This document shows positions 29,154 to 36,812 of a DNA stretch of 36,812 nucleotides, piece after piece (position 1 is the stretch's first letter; the number at the start of each line of letters is the position of its first letter). Location of the stretch: NCBI RefSeq assembly GCF_000759835.1, contig NZ_BBNB01000005.1, positions 1 to 36,812 on the forward strand, given 5' to 3'. The position numbers and the translations under genes were made by a program. The DNA comes from Citrobacter sedlakii NBRC 105722 (GTDB lineage Bacteria; Pseudomonadota; Gammaproteobacteria; Enterobacterales; Enterobacteriaceae). Below the pieces are notes generated by a model. It searched no databases, was not told the origin of the DNA, and worked only from the letters and a program-made list of their open reading frames with translations.

Positions 29154-29741
29154 ATGACGGCGGAAGGTCACCTTCTCTTTTCTATTGCCTGCGCGGTGTT
29201 CGCCAAAAACGCCGAGTTGACGCCCGTGCTTGCACAGGGCGACTGGTGGCATATCGTTCCTTCCGCCATCCTGACCTGTCTGCTGCCGGATATCGATCAC
29301 CCGAAGTCGTTTCTCGGGCAACGGTTGAAGTGGATCTCAAAACCGATCGCCCGGGCGTTCGGGCATCGCGGATTCACGCACAGCCTGCTCGCCGTCTTTG
29401 CCTTGCTGGCGACGTTCTATCTGAAAGTGCCAGAGACCTGGATCATTCCGGCGGATGCCTTACAGGGTATGGTTCTCGGCTATCTGAGCCATATTCTCGC
29501 CGACATGCTCACCCCGGCAGGCGTTCCACTGCTCTGGCCGTGTCGCTGGCGTTTCCGGTTACCGATCCTCGTCCCGCAGAAAGGGAATCAACTGGAGCGT
29601 TTTCTCTGCATGGCACTGTTTGCCTGGGCGGTGTGGATGCCCCAGTCGTTGCCCCAGAACAGTGCGGTACGCTGGTCATCCGACATGATCAATACGCTGC
29701 AAATGCAGTTCAACCGCTTTATAAAACATCAGATCGATTAG
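29154..29741 (+). CDS. ydjM: SOS-induced inner membrane metal-dependent hydrolase family protein YdjM
   Basis: YdjM is a 195-residue membrane protein of the YdjM/YbcI-like hydrolase family, of unknown role, induced in the SOS response. The start ATG 29154 ([16 protein letters not shown]) matches E. coli; an upstream TTG at 29142 would add four residues. Metal-binding motifs are DIDHP near residue 46, HRGFTHS near 71 and HILADMLTP near 115. Several hydrophobic stretches support membrane location. It sits right behind a LexA box. The tcyP reading frame is also open across this gene, without meaning that I can see. Confidence 0.93.
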   Translation: MTAEGHLLFSIACAVFAKNAELTPVLAQGDWWHIVPSAILTCLLPDIDHPKSFLGQRLKWISKPIARAFGHRGFTHSLLAVFALLATFYLKVPETWIIPADALQGMVLGYLSHILADMLTPAGVPLLWPCRWRFRLPILVPQKGNQLERFLCMALFAWAVWMPQSLPQNSAVRWSSDMINTLQMQFNRFIKHQID

Positions 29742-29875
29742 TAAATCAGCGAAATTGTCGTTTTTGGCATAAACAATTCCATTTGAATATAAGAGCCGGT
29801 TCACACTTCTGCTACTCTTGCGCCAACAGGCTCGCTCCAGATAGCGAGACGAATAATAAAATCAGGAGAACGGGG

Positions 29876-31267
29876 ATGAATTTTCCATTAATCGCGAACA
29901 TCGTGGTGTTCGTCATTCTGCTGTTTGCGCTGGCGCAAACCCGTCATAAACAGTGGAGTCTGGCAAAGAAAGTACTGGTTGGTCTGGTCATGGGCGTGGT
30001 CTTTGGCCTCGCCCTCCATACTGTTTATGGTTCTGACAGCCAGGTACTCAAAGATTCCGTACAGTGGTTCAACATTGTCGGTAATGGCTATGTACAGCTG
30101 CTGCAAATGATCGTAATGCCGCTGGTGTTCGCTTCTATTTTGAGTGCGGTAGCCCGCCTGCACAACGCTTCACAGTTGGGAAAAATCAGCTTCCTGACCA
30201 TCGGCACGCTGCTGTTTACTACGCTTATCGCCGCACTGGTGGGTGTGCTGGTGACCAACCTCTTCGGTCTCACCGCAGAAGGGCTGGTACAGGGCGGCGC
30301 CGAAACGGCGCGCCTTAACGCTATCGAAACCAACTACGCCGGAAAAGTCGCAGACCTCAGCGTCCCGCAGTTGGTGCTGTCGTTTGTACCGAAAAACCCG
30401 TTTGCCGATCTGACTGGCGCGAATCCGACCTCTATCATTAGCGTGGTGATCTTCGCTGCGTTCCTCGGCGTGGCTGCGCTTAAGCTGCTAAAAGATGACG
30501 CGCCTAAAGGCGAGCGCGTATTAACCGCTATCGACACCCTGCAAAGCTGGGTAATGAAGCTGGTCCGCCTGGTGATGCAGTTAACCCCTTACGGCGTACT
30601 GGCGTTGATGACCAAAGTCGTGGCGGGCTCCAACCTGCAGGACATCATTAAGCTGGGCAGCTTTGTGGTGGCCTCCTATCTGGGGCTGGCGATAATGTTT
30701 GTTGTCCACGGCGCGCTGCTGGGCGTTAATGGCGTCAGCCCGTTGAAATACTTCCGTAAGGTCTGGCCGGTGCTCACTTTCGCTTTTACCAGTCGCTCCA
30801 GCGCCGCGTCTATTCCGCTGAATGTTGAAGCGCAAACCCGTCGTCTCGGCGTGCCGGAATCCATCGCCAGCTTCGCCGCCTCGTTTGGCGCGACCATTGG
30901 TCAGAATGGCTGTGCCGGTCTGTATCCGGCTATGCTGGCGGTGATGGTCGCCCCGACGGTAGGTATTAACCCGCTCGATCCGGTCTGGATTGCCACGCTG
31001 GTTGGCATTGTCACCGTCAGCTCCGCTGGTGTGGCGGGAGTTGGTGGCGGCGCAACTTTCGCCGCACTGATTGTTCTGCCCGCAATGGGCCTGCCAGTCA
31101 CGCTGGTGGCGCTGCTGATCTCCGTTGAGCCGCTGATCGACATGGGTCGTACCGCGCTGAACGTGAGCGGCTCCATGACCGCTGGTACGCTGACCAGCCA
31201 GTGGCTGAAACAAACCGATAAAACCATTCTGGACAGTGAAGAAGACGCCGAACTGGCGCATCGTTAA
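29876..31267 (+). CDS. tcyP: L-cystine symporter TcyP (YdjN)
   Basis: TcyP imports cystine, coupled to protons or sodium, and is a member of the dicarboxylate/amino acid:cation symporter family. The start ATG 29876 ([16 protein letters not shown]) follows AGGAGAACGGGG and gives 463 residues. The frame is open for 243 codons upstream but has no homology there. Several long hydrophobic segments, the re-entrant serine-rich [12 protein letters not shown], and the motif [16 protein letters not shown] are present. In E. coli ydjN is controlled by CysB under sulfur limitation; I did not find a clear site. A hairpin CTCGCT/AGCGAG (29831-29848) lies in the leader. A strong terminator follows. Confidence 0.95.
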   Translation: MNFPLIANIVVFVILLFALAQTRHKQWSLAKKVLVGLVMGVVFGLALHTVYGSDSQVLKDSVQWFNIVGNGYVQLLQMIVMPLVFASILSAVARLHNASQLGKISFLTIGTLLFTTLIAALVGVLVTNLFGLTAEGLVQGGAETARLNAIETNYAGKVADLSVPQLVLSFVPKNPFADLTGANPTSIISVVIFAAFLGVAALKLLKDDAPKGERVLTAIDTLQSWVMKLVRLVMQLTPYGVLALMTKVVAGSNLQDIIKLGSFVVASYLGLAIMFVVHGALLGVNGVSPLKYFRKVWPVLTFAFTSRSSAASIPLNVEAQTRRLGVPESIASFAASFGATIGQNGCAGLYPAMLAVMVAPTVGINPLDPVWIATLVGIVTVSSAGVAGVGGGATFAALIVLPAMGLPVTLVALLISVEPLIDMGRTALNVSGSMTAGTLTSQWLKQTDKTILDSEEDAELAHR

Positions 31268-31296
31268 GCGAAAAAACGCCCTTCTTTAACGATAAT

Positions 31297-31321
31297 AACC
31301 GCCTTTCGGGGCGGTTTTTTT
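31297..31321. terminator. tcyP terminator
   Basis: AACCGCC and GGCGGTT form a perfect stem followed by TTTTT, 30 bases after the tcyP stop and just before the convergent cedA stop. It probably serves tcyP strongly and cedA weakly. Confidence 0.9.
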
Positions 31322-31329
31322 ATGGCGCA

Positions 31330-31572
31330 TTAGTCAGCGATTTCATTTTCCTGCCGTACCTGGTTTGCCCAGCGTTGAGCGGACTCCGGTACGGTAAAGG
31401 CGGGCGATCGCTGGAACGACTCACCCAGTAAGACAAACGCGACATATTTTCCACGCAAAATCCACACGTCACGAAACGCTTCCATTTTTATCGCATGTTC
31501 AGGCGGCGCGGGTTCCACTCGCGGGACATAGCTAATAACCGGGCGATTTTGTTGGCGTAGAGGTTTCATCAT
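31330..31572 (-). CDS. cedA: Cell division activator CedA
   Basis: CedA is a small 80-residue DNA-binding protein that restores division in over-replicating dnaAcos cells and has been reported to bind RNA polymerase. The start ATG 31572 (MMKPLRQQNRPVISYVPR) gives the E. coli length; the next ATG (31569) or a GTG at 31584 are alternatives. The conserved stretch AIKMEAFRDVWILRGKYVAF, the antiparallel sheet that contacts DNA, and the C-terminal helix PESAQRWANQVRQE are present. It is divergent from katE, as in E. coli. Confidence 0.93.
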   Translation of the reverse strand: MMKPLRQQNRPVISYVPRVEPAPPEHAIKMEAFRDVWILRGKYVAFVLLGESFQRSPAFTVPESAQRWANQVRQENEIAD

Positions 31573-31719
31573 TAATTGCTTCACTAAGACCGATGCTAAA
31601 AATCAGAAAAGAACTATCTTAGCCGATTTTTCCCCTGCCCGTCCTGCTCTGCACGTGCGCTTTGCGCGTCGGCTCGCCGTAACCATGCCGTGGTCTTCCG
31701 ATAGAATCTCCGTGGTGGT

Positions 31720-31726
31720 CTATAGT
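31720..31726 (+). promoter_or_regulatory. Probable sigma-S -10 element of katE
   Basis: CTATAGT, within GGTCTATAGTTA, has the C before TATA favoured by RpoS and lies about 60 bases before the katE start. In E. coli katE is a classic RpoS gene with a very similar -10. No good -35 is visible, which also fits sigma-S. Confidence 0.6.
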
Positions 31727-31785
31727 TAGTGGGGTTTTAACAAATAAAACGGTCTTTTCAGCCATGAAAAATGGAGACGAGTTCA

Positions 31786-34044
31786 ATGTCGCATAATGAG
31801 AAAAATCCCCATCCTCATCAGTCCCCTGTCCACGACACCCGTGAATCGCAGCCAGGACTTGACTCTCTGGCGCCTGAGGACGGCTCGCATCGCCCGTCCC
31901 CGGAACCCACTCCGCCGGGCGCACAGCCAACGGCCCCCGGCAGCCTGAAAGCGCCGGATACCGGAAATGAAAAGCTGAACGATCTCGAAAGCGTGCGTAA
32001 AGGCAGCGAAAATTTCGCGCTCACCACCAATCAGGGCGTGCGTATCGCCGATGACCAGAACTCCTTACGCGCCGGTAGCCGCGGTCCTACGCTGCTCGAA
32101 GATTTTATCCTGCGCGAAAAAATCACCCACTTTGACCATGAACGTATTCCGGAACGTATTGTTCACGCGCGTGGGTCCGCGGCGCACGGCTACTTTCAGC
32201 CCTATAAAAACCTGAGCGATATCACCAAAGCCGCTTTCCTTTCCGATCCGGACAAAATCACGCCAGTATTTGTGCGCTTTTCCACGGTACAGGGTGGCGC
32301 TGGCTCAGCGGACACCGTACGTGACATCCGTGGATTCGCCACCAAGTTTTATACTGAAGAAGGCATTTTCGACCTGGTGGGCAATAACACCCCCATTTTC
32401 TTTATACAGGACGCGCATAAGTTCCCGGATTTCGTCCACGCCGTTAAGCCCGAACCGCACTGGGCGATTCCGCAAGGTCAAAGTGCCCATGACACGTTCT
32501 GGGACTATGTTTCGCTACAGCCTGAAACACTGCACAACGTCATGTGGGCGATGTCGGATCGCGGTATCCCGCGGAGCTATCGCACCATGGAAGGTTTCGG
32601 TATTCATACCTTCCGACTGATTAACGCCGAAGGGAAAGCGACGTTTGTACGCTTCCACTGGAAACCGCTGGCGGGCAAGGCTTCGCTGGTATGGGACGAA
32701 GCGCAGAAACTCACCGGTCGCGACCCGGACTTCCATCGCCGCGAACTGTGGGAAGCTATCGAAGCCGGTGATTTCCCGGAATATGAATTAGGATTCCAGC
32801 TAATTCCGGAAGAAGACGAATTCAAATTCGACTTCGACCTGCTGGACCCAACCAAGCTTATCCCGGAAGAGCTGGTACCGGTGCAGCGCGTAGGGAAAAT
32901 GGTGCTGAACCGTAACCCGGACAACTTCTTTGCCGAAAACGAGCAGGCCGCGTTCCACCCGGGCCATATCGTTCCCGGTATTGATTTCACAAACGATCCG
33001 CTGCTGCAGGGCCGACTGTTCTCGTATACCGACACACAAATCAGCCGCCTCGGCGGGCCCAACTTCCATGAAATCCCTATCAACCGTCCAACCTGCCCGT
33101 ATCACAACTTCCAGCGTGACGGTATGCACCGGATGGGCATCGATACTAACCCGGCTAACTATGAGCCCAATTCGATCAACGACAACTGGCCGCGTGAAAC
33201 GCCGCCAGCGCCTAAGCGGGGAGGTTTCGAGTCTTATCAGGAGCGCGTTGAAGGCAACAAAGTACGCGAACGTAGCCCATCCTTTGGCGAATATTACGCT
33301 CACCCGCGCCTGTTCTGGTTGAGCCAGACGCCGGTTGAGCAGTTGCATATCGTCGATGCCTTCAGCTTTGAGCTCAGTAAAGTGGTTCGCGCTTATATAC
33401 GCGAACGGGTTGTGGATCAACTGGCGCATATTGACATAACGCTGGCGCAAGCAGTGGCGAAGAATCTGGGCATTGAACTGACGCCGGAACAAACGCAAAT
33501 CGCCCCGCCGCCGGACGTCAACGGACTGAAGAAAGATCCATCGCTGAGTCTTTATGCGATCCCCGACGGTGATATTAAAGGTCGCGTGGTGGGGATTTTA
33601 CTGAACGGTAAGGTAAAATCCGCCGACCTGCTGGCTATCCTGCAAGCGCTGAAAGCAAAAGGCGTTCATGCGAAACTGCTTTACTCACGCATGGGTGAAG
33701 TGGTGGCCGACGACGGTTCTACCCTGACCATTGCCGCCACCTTCGCTGGCGCGCCATCCCTTACCGTCGATGCCGTCATTGTGCCGTGCGGCGATATCGC
33801 GGATATCGAAAACAGTGGCGACGCCCGTTACTATCTGCTCGAAGCCTATAAACACCTCAAGCCTATCGCTCTGGCGGGTGATGCACGACGCTTTAAAGCT
33901 GTGCTGAATGTCGACAGTCAGGGGGAAGAAGGTCTTGTCGAAGCAGACAACGTGGACGGTCAGTTTATGGACGCGTTGTTTACGCTGATGGCCGCGCACC
34001 GCGTGTGGTCACGAACCGGTAAAGTGCCGCTAATCCCGGCGTAA
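31786..34044 (+). CDS. katE: Catalase HPII, large-subunit monofunctional
   Basis: KatE breaks down hydrogen peroxide in stationary phase, in the cytoplasm, as a heme d tetramer. The start ATG 31786 ([13 protein letters not shown]) gives 752 residues, one fewer than E. coli, with GGAG nine bases upstream; the ATG at 31771 contains that site. After a proline-rich arm the core holds the active His127 in [12 protein letters not shown], the Asn in [10 protein letters not shown], and the proximal heme Tyr near 414 in [15 protein letters not shown]. The C-terminal flavodoxin-like domain starts near residue 595. It converges on chbG with a hairpin between. Confidence 0.98.
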   Translation: MSHNEKNPHPHQSPVHDTRESQPGLDSLAPEDGSHRPSPEPTPPGAQPTAPGSLKAPDTGNEKLNDLESVRKGSENFALTTNQGVRIADDQNSLRAGSRGPTLLEDFILREKITHFDHERIPERIVHARGSAAHGYFQPYKNLSDITKAAFLSDPDKITPVFVRFSTVQGGAGSADTVRDIRGFATKFYTEEGIFDLVGNNTPIFFIQDAHKFPDFVHAVKPEPHWAIPQGQSAHDTFWDYVSLQPETLHNVMWAMSDRGIPRSYRTMEGFGIHTFRLINAEGKATFVRFHWKPLAGKASLVWDEAQKLTGRDPDFHRRELWEAIEAGDFPEYELGFQLIPEEDEFKFDFDLLDPTKLIPEELVPVQRVGKMVLNRNPDNFFAENEQAAFHPGHIVPGIDFTNDPLLQGRLFSYTDTQISRLGGPNFHEIPINRPTCPYHNFQRDGMHRMGIDTNPANYEPNSINDNWPRETPPAPKRGGFESYQERVEGNKVRERSPSFGEYYAHPRLFWLSQTPVEQLHIVDAFSFELSKVVRAYIRERVVDQLAHIDITLAQAVAKNLGIELTPEQTQIAPPPDVNGLKKDPSLSLYAIPDGDIKGRVVGILLNGKVKSADLLAILQALKAKGVHAKLLYSRMGEVVADDGSTLTIAATFAGAPSLTVDAVIVPCGDIADIENSGDARYYLLEAYKHLKPIALAGDARRFKAVLNVDSQGEEGLVEADNVDGQFMDALFTLMAAHRVWSRTGKVPLIPA

Positions 34045-34060
34045 TCAATAAGTAAAAAAC

Positions 34061-34083
34061 GCGGCGCATTATGTATGCGCCGC
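34061..34083. terminator. Hairpin terminator between katE and chbG
   Basis: GCGGCGCA and TGCGCCGC form a perfect 8-bp stem. On the minus strand it is followed by GTTTTTTAC, so it is mainly the chb operon terminator, and it can also end katE transcripts. Confidence 0.88.
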
Positions 34084-34094
34084 AAACTCAGGCA

Positions 34095-34853
34095 CTACAC
34101 ATCAAGAAAACTGCCCAGACGGTAGCCGCGTTCCACAATCGCCTTCCTCAGCGACGGGGACGTCAGTACCTCCAGTTCAGTCAGGCGGGGATAACAGTAG
34201 GCGCTTTGACGAATCACATTGTCGATAAACGCCGGATGACACATCACTTCCAGTGAAGCCTCCCCACGCGCCGCAGAGGCGTCCAGAACGTGCAGAAACA
34301 ACGCTTCGGAAATCGCTTCACCGTAAAACTCGCTGCTAAATCCTTGCGAACTTCGCAACGTTGCCGGCAGGTCCGCGGCATTAAACACCGGCTGGCGGTC
34401 AATACGCAGCGCCACTCCCCGTTCGGCGGCAAAACGCGCGACGACAGGAAAAATTTGCGGGAACATATGCACGTGATGATGGCTGTCCAGATGCGTAGGC
34501 TCCCGCCCAAACAGATCGATAAAACGCTGATACTGACACTCCAGTTCGCGGGCGATTTCATCCAGCGGCAGCGTATCCTCTTCCGCCATCTGCCAGATCC
34601 ATTTCCCCAGACGCCCTTCCCGGGTCAGCCCTGGCATCCTGGTTAACGGGGCGCCGAGCGTCAGAACAAAGTGCATCCCTACGGCCAGCGACGGATGTTC
34701 GCGGCTTAAGTGCGCCGCATGCTCAATGGCCTCGCCGTTCACCAGCGCCGTGGTGGAAGTCACCACCCCATGGCGACAGGCCTCAATGATGCCGTAGTTT
34801 TGTCCTTTGCTCAGGCCAAAATCGTCCGCATTGACAATCAGTACGCGTTCCAT
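34095..34853 (-). CDS. chbG: Chito-oligosaccharide deacetylase ChbG
   Basis: ChbG removes an acetyl group from chitobiose 6-phosphate and chitotriose phosphate, a step needed both for induction by ChbR and for cleavage by ChbF. The 252 residues from ATG 34853 ([18 protein letters not shown]) belong to the YdjC family. Asp10/Asp11 and the [10 protein letters not shown] motif provide metal and catalytic residues. AGAGG precedes the ATG, and 11 bases separate it from the chbF stop. It is the last gene of the operon and ends at a terminator. Confidence 0.96.
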   Translation of the reverse strand: MERVLIVNADDFGLSKGQNYGIIEACRHGVVTSTTALVNGEAIEHAAHLSREHPSLAVGMHFVLTLGAPLTRMPGLTREGRLGKWIWQMAEEDTLPLDEIARELECQYQRFIDLFGREPTHLDSHHHVHMFPQIFPVVARFAAERGVALRIDRQPVFNAADLPATLRSSQGFSSEFYGEAISEALFLHVLDASAARGEASLEVMCHPAFIDNVIRQSAYCYPRLTELEVLTSPSLRKAIVERGYRLGSFLDV

Positions 34854-34864
34854 AGTCAACCTCT

Positions 34865-36220
34865 TTAGTGTTGTGCGCCTTTCAGTTTTTCAATACAGCC
34901 AGCAAAGTTAGGCAGCCACTTTTCATGCGCCAGGATCAGCTCACGCGCCAGGGTTTCCGCATCGCGATCCGAATGGACCAGCGGGCTGAGGTTAAGCGCC
35001 AGCAGCACGTCGTTAAACTCACCGCTCAACGCTGCCTTGCTGGCCGCCACTTCAAAACCCTTGATGGTATAGATAAGCCCCAGCACTTTTTCGTCAAAAT
35101 GGGTGATTCGCGGATGCGGCTTCGCGCCGTCGCGGCCCAATGTACAGGTCATTTCCACCGCCCAGTCCGCCGGAATGTTATCAACGTGCCCGTGATGCGG
35201 AACGTTGACATAATGCTCAGTCTGTTTGTCGTTGAAAATGGCGTTAATCACTTCGCACGCAGCATCAGAGTAGTAAGCGCCGCCGCGCTGCTCCAGCTCT
35301 TTCGGCTTCACGTTCAGCTCCGGATTTTTGTACAGATCAAACAGCTGTTTCTCAACTTTCTGCACTACCTGCGCGCGCGCGCCGCCCTTGTAGTATTCGC
35401 CCATTTCAATGGCCAGCATCTCTTTCTGCTTGAAGTAATACAGCAGATACGAGCACGGCAGCAGATTCAATGAGCGAATCAGACCTTCACTGAACGGCAG
35501 ATCAAAAATGTTCTTCACGCCGGACGCTTTAAGCTGACCGGAAGCGACGCCATCCAGCAGTTCAGCAAAGCGCGACTCCCCGTTGACGAACACATCTTTG
35601 ATGAACACCATGTGGTTCAGGCCAAACAGATCGATAGACAGCGCATCGCTCTCTTTCAGTCCCAGCACATCGCCGATGAACATTTTCATGCCGACAGGAA
35701 TGTTGCACACCCCAATGAAGCGCTTAAAGTTGGTGTGGCGATACACCGCTTCGGTCACCATACCCGCCGGGTTAGTGAAGTTAATGACCCACGCATTCGG
35801 GCAAAGTTCTTCCACATCCTTAATGATGTCAAAAATCACCGGAATGGTGCGCAGGCCCTTAAACAGACCGCCTGCGCCATTGGTTTCTTGTCCCAGGTAT
35901 CCCTGGCTCAGCGGAATGCGTTCATCCAGCTCGCGGGCTTTCAATTGTCCGACGCGCAGCTGGGTGGTTACAAAGTCTGCATCTTTCAGCGCTTCGCGGC
36001 GATCGAGGGTTTTAAAGACCTTCATCGGCACCCCCGCTTTCTCCACCATGCGCTGACACAGGCGGTAGATGATATCCAGCTTCTCTTCGCCGCCTTCCAC
36101 GTCAACCAGCCACAATTCAGAGACCGGCAGCTCATGATAGCGCTTAATAAAGCCTTCGAGTAATTCTGGGGTATAGCTGCTCCCGCCACCAATAGTGACG
36201 ACTTTTAATTTCTGGCTCAT
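34865..36220 (-). CDS. chbF: 6-phospho-beta-glucosidase ChbF, glycoside hydrolase family 4
   Basis: ChbF splits phosphorylated chitobiose, and in variants cellobiose and related sugars, using NAD+ and a divalent metal by a redox-elimination route. The 451 residues show the Rossmann start [18 protein letters not shown] (8-24) and metal ligands Cys172 (GVCNIPVG) and His203 (GLNHM). [13 protein letters not shown] near 146-158 is the GH4 family signature. It lies between chbR and chbG on the same strand, separated from chbR by 121 bases with a hairpin. Confidence 0.97.
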   Translation of the reverse strand: MSQKLKVVTIGGGSSYTPELLEGFIKRYHELPVSELWLVDVEGGEEKLDIIYRLCQRMVEKAGVPMKVFKTLDRREALKDADFVTTQLRVGQLKARELDERIPLSQGYLGQETNGAGGLFKGLRTIPVIFDIIKDVEELCPNAWVINFTNPAGMVTEAVYRHTNFKRFIGVCNIPVGMKMFIGDVLGLKESDALSIDLFGLNHMVFIKDVFVNGESRFAELLDGVASGQLKASGVKNIFDLPFSEGLIRSLNLLPCSYLLYYFKQKEMLAIEMGEYYKGGARAQVVQKVEKQLFDLYKNPELNVKPKELEQRGGAYYSDAACEVINAIFNDKQTEHYVNVPHHGHVDNIPADWAVEMTCTLGRDGAKPHPRITHFDEKVLGLIYTIKGFEVAASKAALSGEFNDVLLALNLSPLVHSDRDAETLARELILAHEKWLPNFAGCIEKLKGAQH

Positions 36221-36279
36221 AATTTCTCCCTTCAGTGTCAGACACTGGCGTGAATTATGCTCGGCCCTTTTTTCAGGTG

Positions 36280-36300
36280 TAACGCGGGGGTCCCGCGTTA
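36280..36300. repeat. Perfect hairpin between chbR and chbF
   Basis: TAACGCGGG and CCCGCGTTA form a perfect 9-bp stem with a three-base loop within the operon spacer. No T run follows on the minus strand, so it is unlikely to be a full terminator. It may mark an mRNA processing or stabilising site that sets the chbF and chbG level. Confidence 0.6.
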
Positions 36301-36341
36301 ATATTGGGCAAGCTTTAAAATCAGGTTATTGAATAAAGTTT

Positions 36342-36812
36342 TTACTGATTATATTGCGTCAGTTTTTTTCGATAGCTGTTTGGCGTAAACGACGTCATTT
36401 TTTTAAACGTTTTAATGAACAAACTTGGGCTACTGTATCCGGCCTCGTAGGCGATATCGGTTACGGAGTAGTTCGTCATCTCCAGCTGTTTTTTGGCAAA
36501 GTTAATACGAATTTCGTTAATTAACTGCATCGGCGTTTTTCGATAATAACGCTGCGTCGCTCGCGTCAGGTATTCCTGGGATTTTGCGGACAGGGAAACC
36601 ATATTCTCCAGCGCGTTTTCGCCAAACTGCTCTTTATTGTGCATGGTTTCGACAGTGGCTTTTAACCACTGCGGAATATCATCCAGCACCTGTTCCTCAC
36701 GATAATGACGCAGGCGGTTGATAATGTAGAAGGTGACCACTTCCACAAATTCCTCCAGCCCGGTATCTCGAAAGTTGAGCGAGGAAATCACTGTTTCGAC
36801 ATAGGTTAAAAA
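36342..36812 (-). CDS. chbR: Chb operon regulator ChbR (AraC family), C-terminal part
   Basis: ChbR represses the chb operon without inducer and activates it with deacetylated chitobiose phosphate. The last 156 residues are present; the frame is open to the window end, so the gene continues to the right (about 280 residues in E. coli). The C-terminal AraC/XylS double helix-turn-helix is clear: [20 protein letters not shown] for the first, and [20 protein letters not shown] followed by [14 protein letters not shown] for the second. An apparent start at 36791 (GTG) is internal. The order chbR-chbF-chbG matches the chbBCARFG operon. Confidence 0.95.
   Translation of the reverse strand, partial: FLTYVETVISSLNFRDTGLEEFVEVVTFYIINRLRHYREEQVLDDIPQWLKATVETMHNKEQFGENALENMVSLSAKSQEYLTRATQRYYRKTPMQLINEIRINFAKKQLEMTNYSVTDIAYEAGYSSPSLFIKTFKKMTSFTPNSYRKKLTQYNQ

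Noticed and set aside
30581-31261. 226-codon frame antisense to tcyP
   Set aside because: The composition (Gln, Arg, His-rich) is typical of a complement of membrane-protein codons; no domain is visible.
29147-31267. A 706-codon open frame running through ydjM and into tcyP
   Set aside because: The ydjM half is coded in another frame with clear homology and a LexA box; the tcyP ATG at 29876 has its own ribosome site. The long frame is just the tcyP frame lacking upstream stops.

Overview
The window is about 36.8 kb of enterobacterial chromosome. Gene order and near-identical protein lengths (aroD, ppsA, ppsR, aroH, hemP, selO, ydiV, nlpC, btuDEC, ihfA, pheTSM, rplT, rpmI, infC, thrS, pfkB, yniABC, ydjM, tcyP, cedA, katE, chbGFR) place it in the Escherichia-Salmonella-Citrobacter group. 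The YdiV sequence is divergent, kduD sits next to ydjM, and the block known in E. coli between aroD and ppsA is absent. These argue against E. coli K-12 and typical Salmonella and suggest Citrobacter or a close relative. That species guess is inference only.

Layout. (a) 1-3577 is the accessory end. It holds the start of a PAAR-like (DUF4150) gene linked to type VI secretion, a 640-bp AT-rich gap with inverted repeats, a cytoplasmic family 3 glycoside hydrolase, and the in-frame-deleted remnant of its companion sugar symporter. (b) 3578-9467 is carbon and aromatic metabolism: aroD, the divergent ppsA/ppsR pair, TrpR-controlled aroH, and Fur-controlled hemP. (c) 9512-14839 reads leftward: selO, ydiV, nlpC and btuC-btuE-btuD. 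(d) 14948-22357 is the large leftward translation block thrS-infC-rpmI-rplT-pheM-pheS-pheT-ihfA. Its RNA controls are still visible: the thrS anticodon-mimic operator, the AUU start of infC, a UUCG hairpin before rpmI, and the pheM leader with its attenuator. An ERIC repeat lies between the attenuator and pheS. (e) 22660-29058 holds small and metabolic genes: yniD, an unrecognised 77-residue exported protein, ydiY, pfkB, ydiZ, yniA, yniB, hxpB, and a kduD homologue with a KdgR-type operator. (f) 29154-36812 holds the LexA-regulated ydjM, the cystine transporter tcyP, cedA, katE, and the distal part of the chitobiose operon (chbR-chbF-chbG).

Several genes bear on pyruvate, PEP and sugar flow: ppsA/ppsR, pfkB, aroD/aroH and kduD. 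Possible KdgR-type palindromes occur upstream of both kduD and the ppsA/ppsR pair. Most of the window is conserved core genome, and I do not see a convincing large undescribed system. The best leads are the deleted symporter remnant, the displaced kduD with its operator, the ERIC element inside the phe operon leader, the small exported protein at 22915-23148, and the structured AT-rich edge beside the PAAR-like gene.
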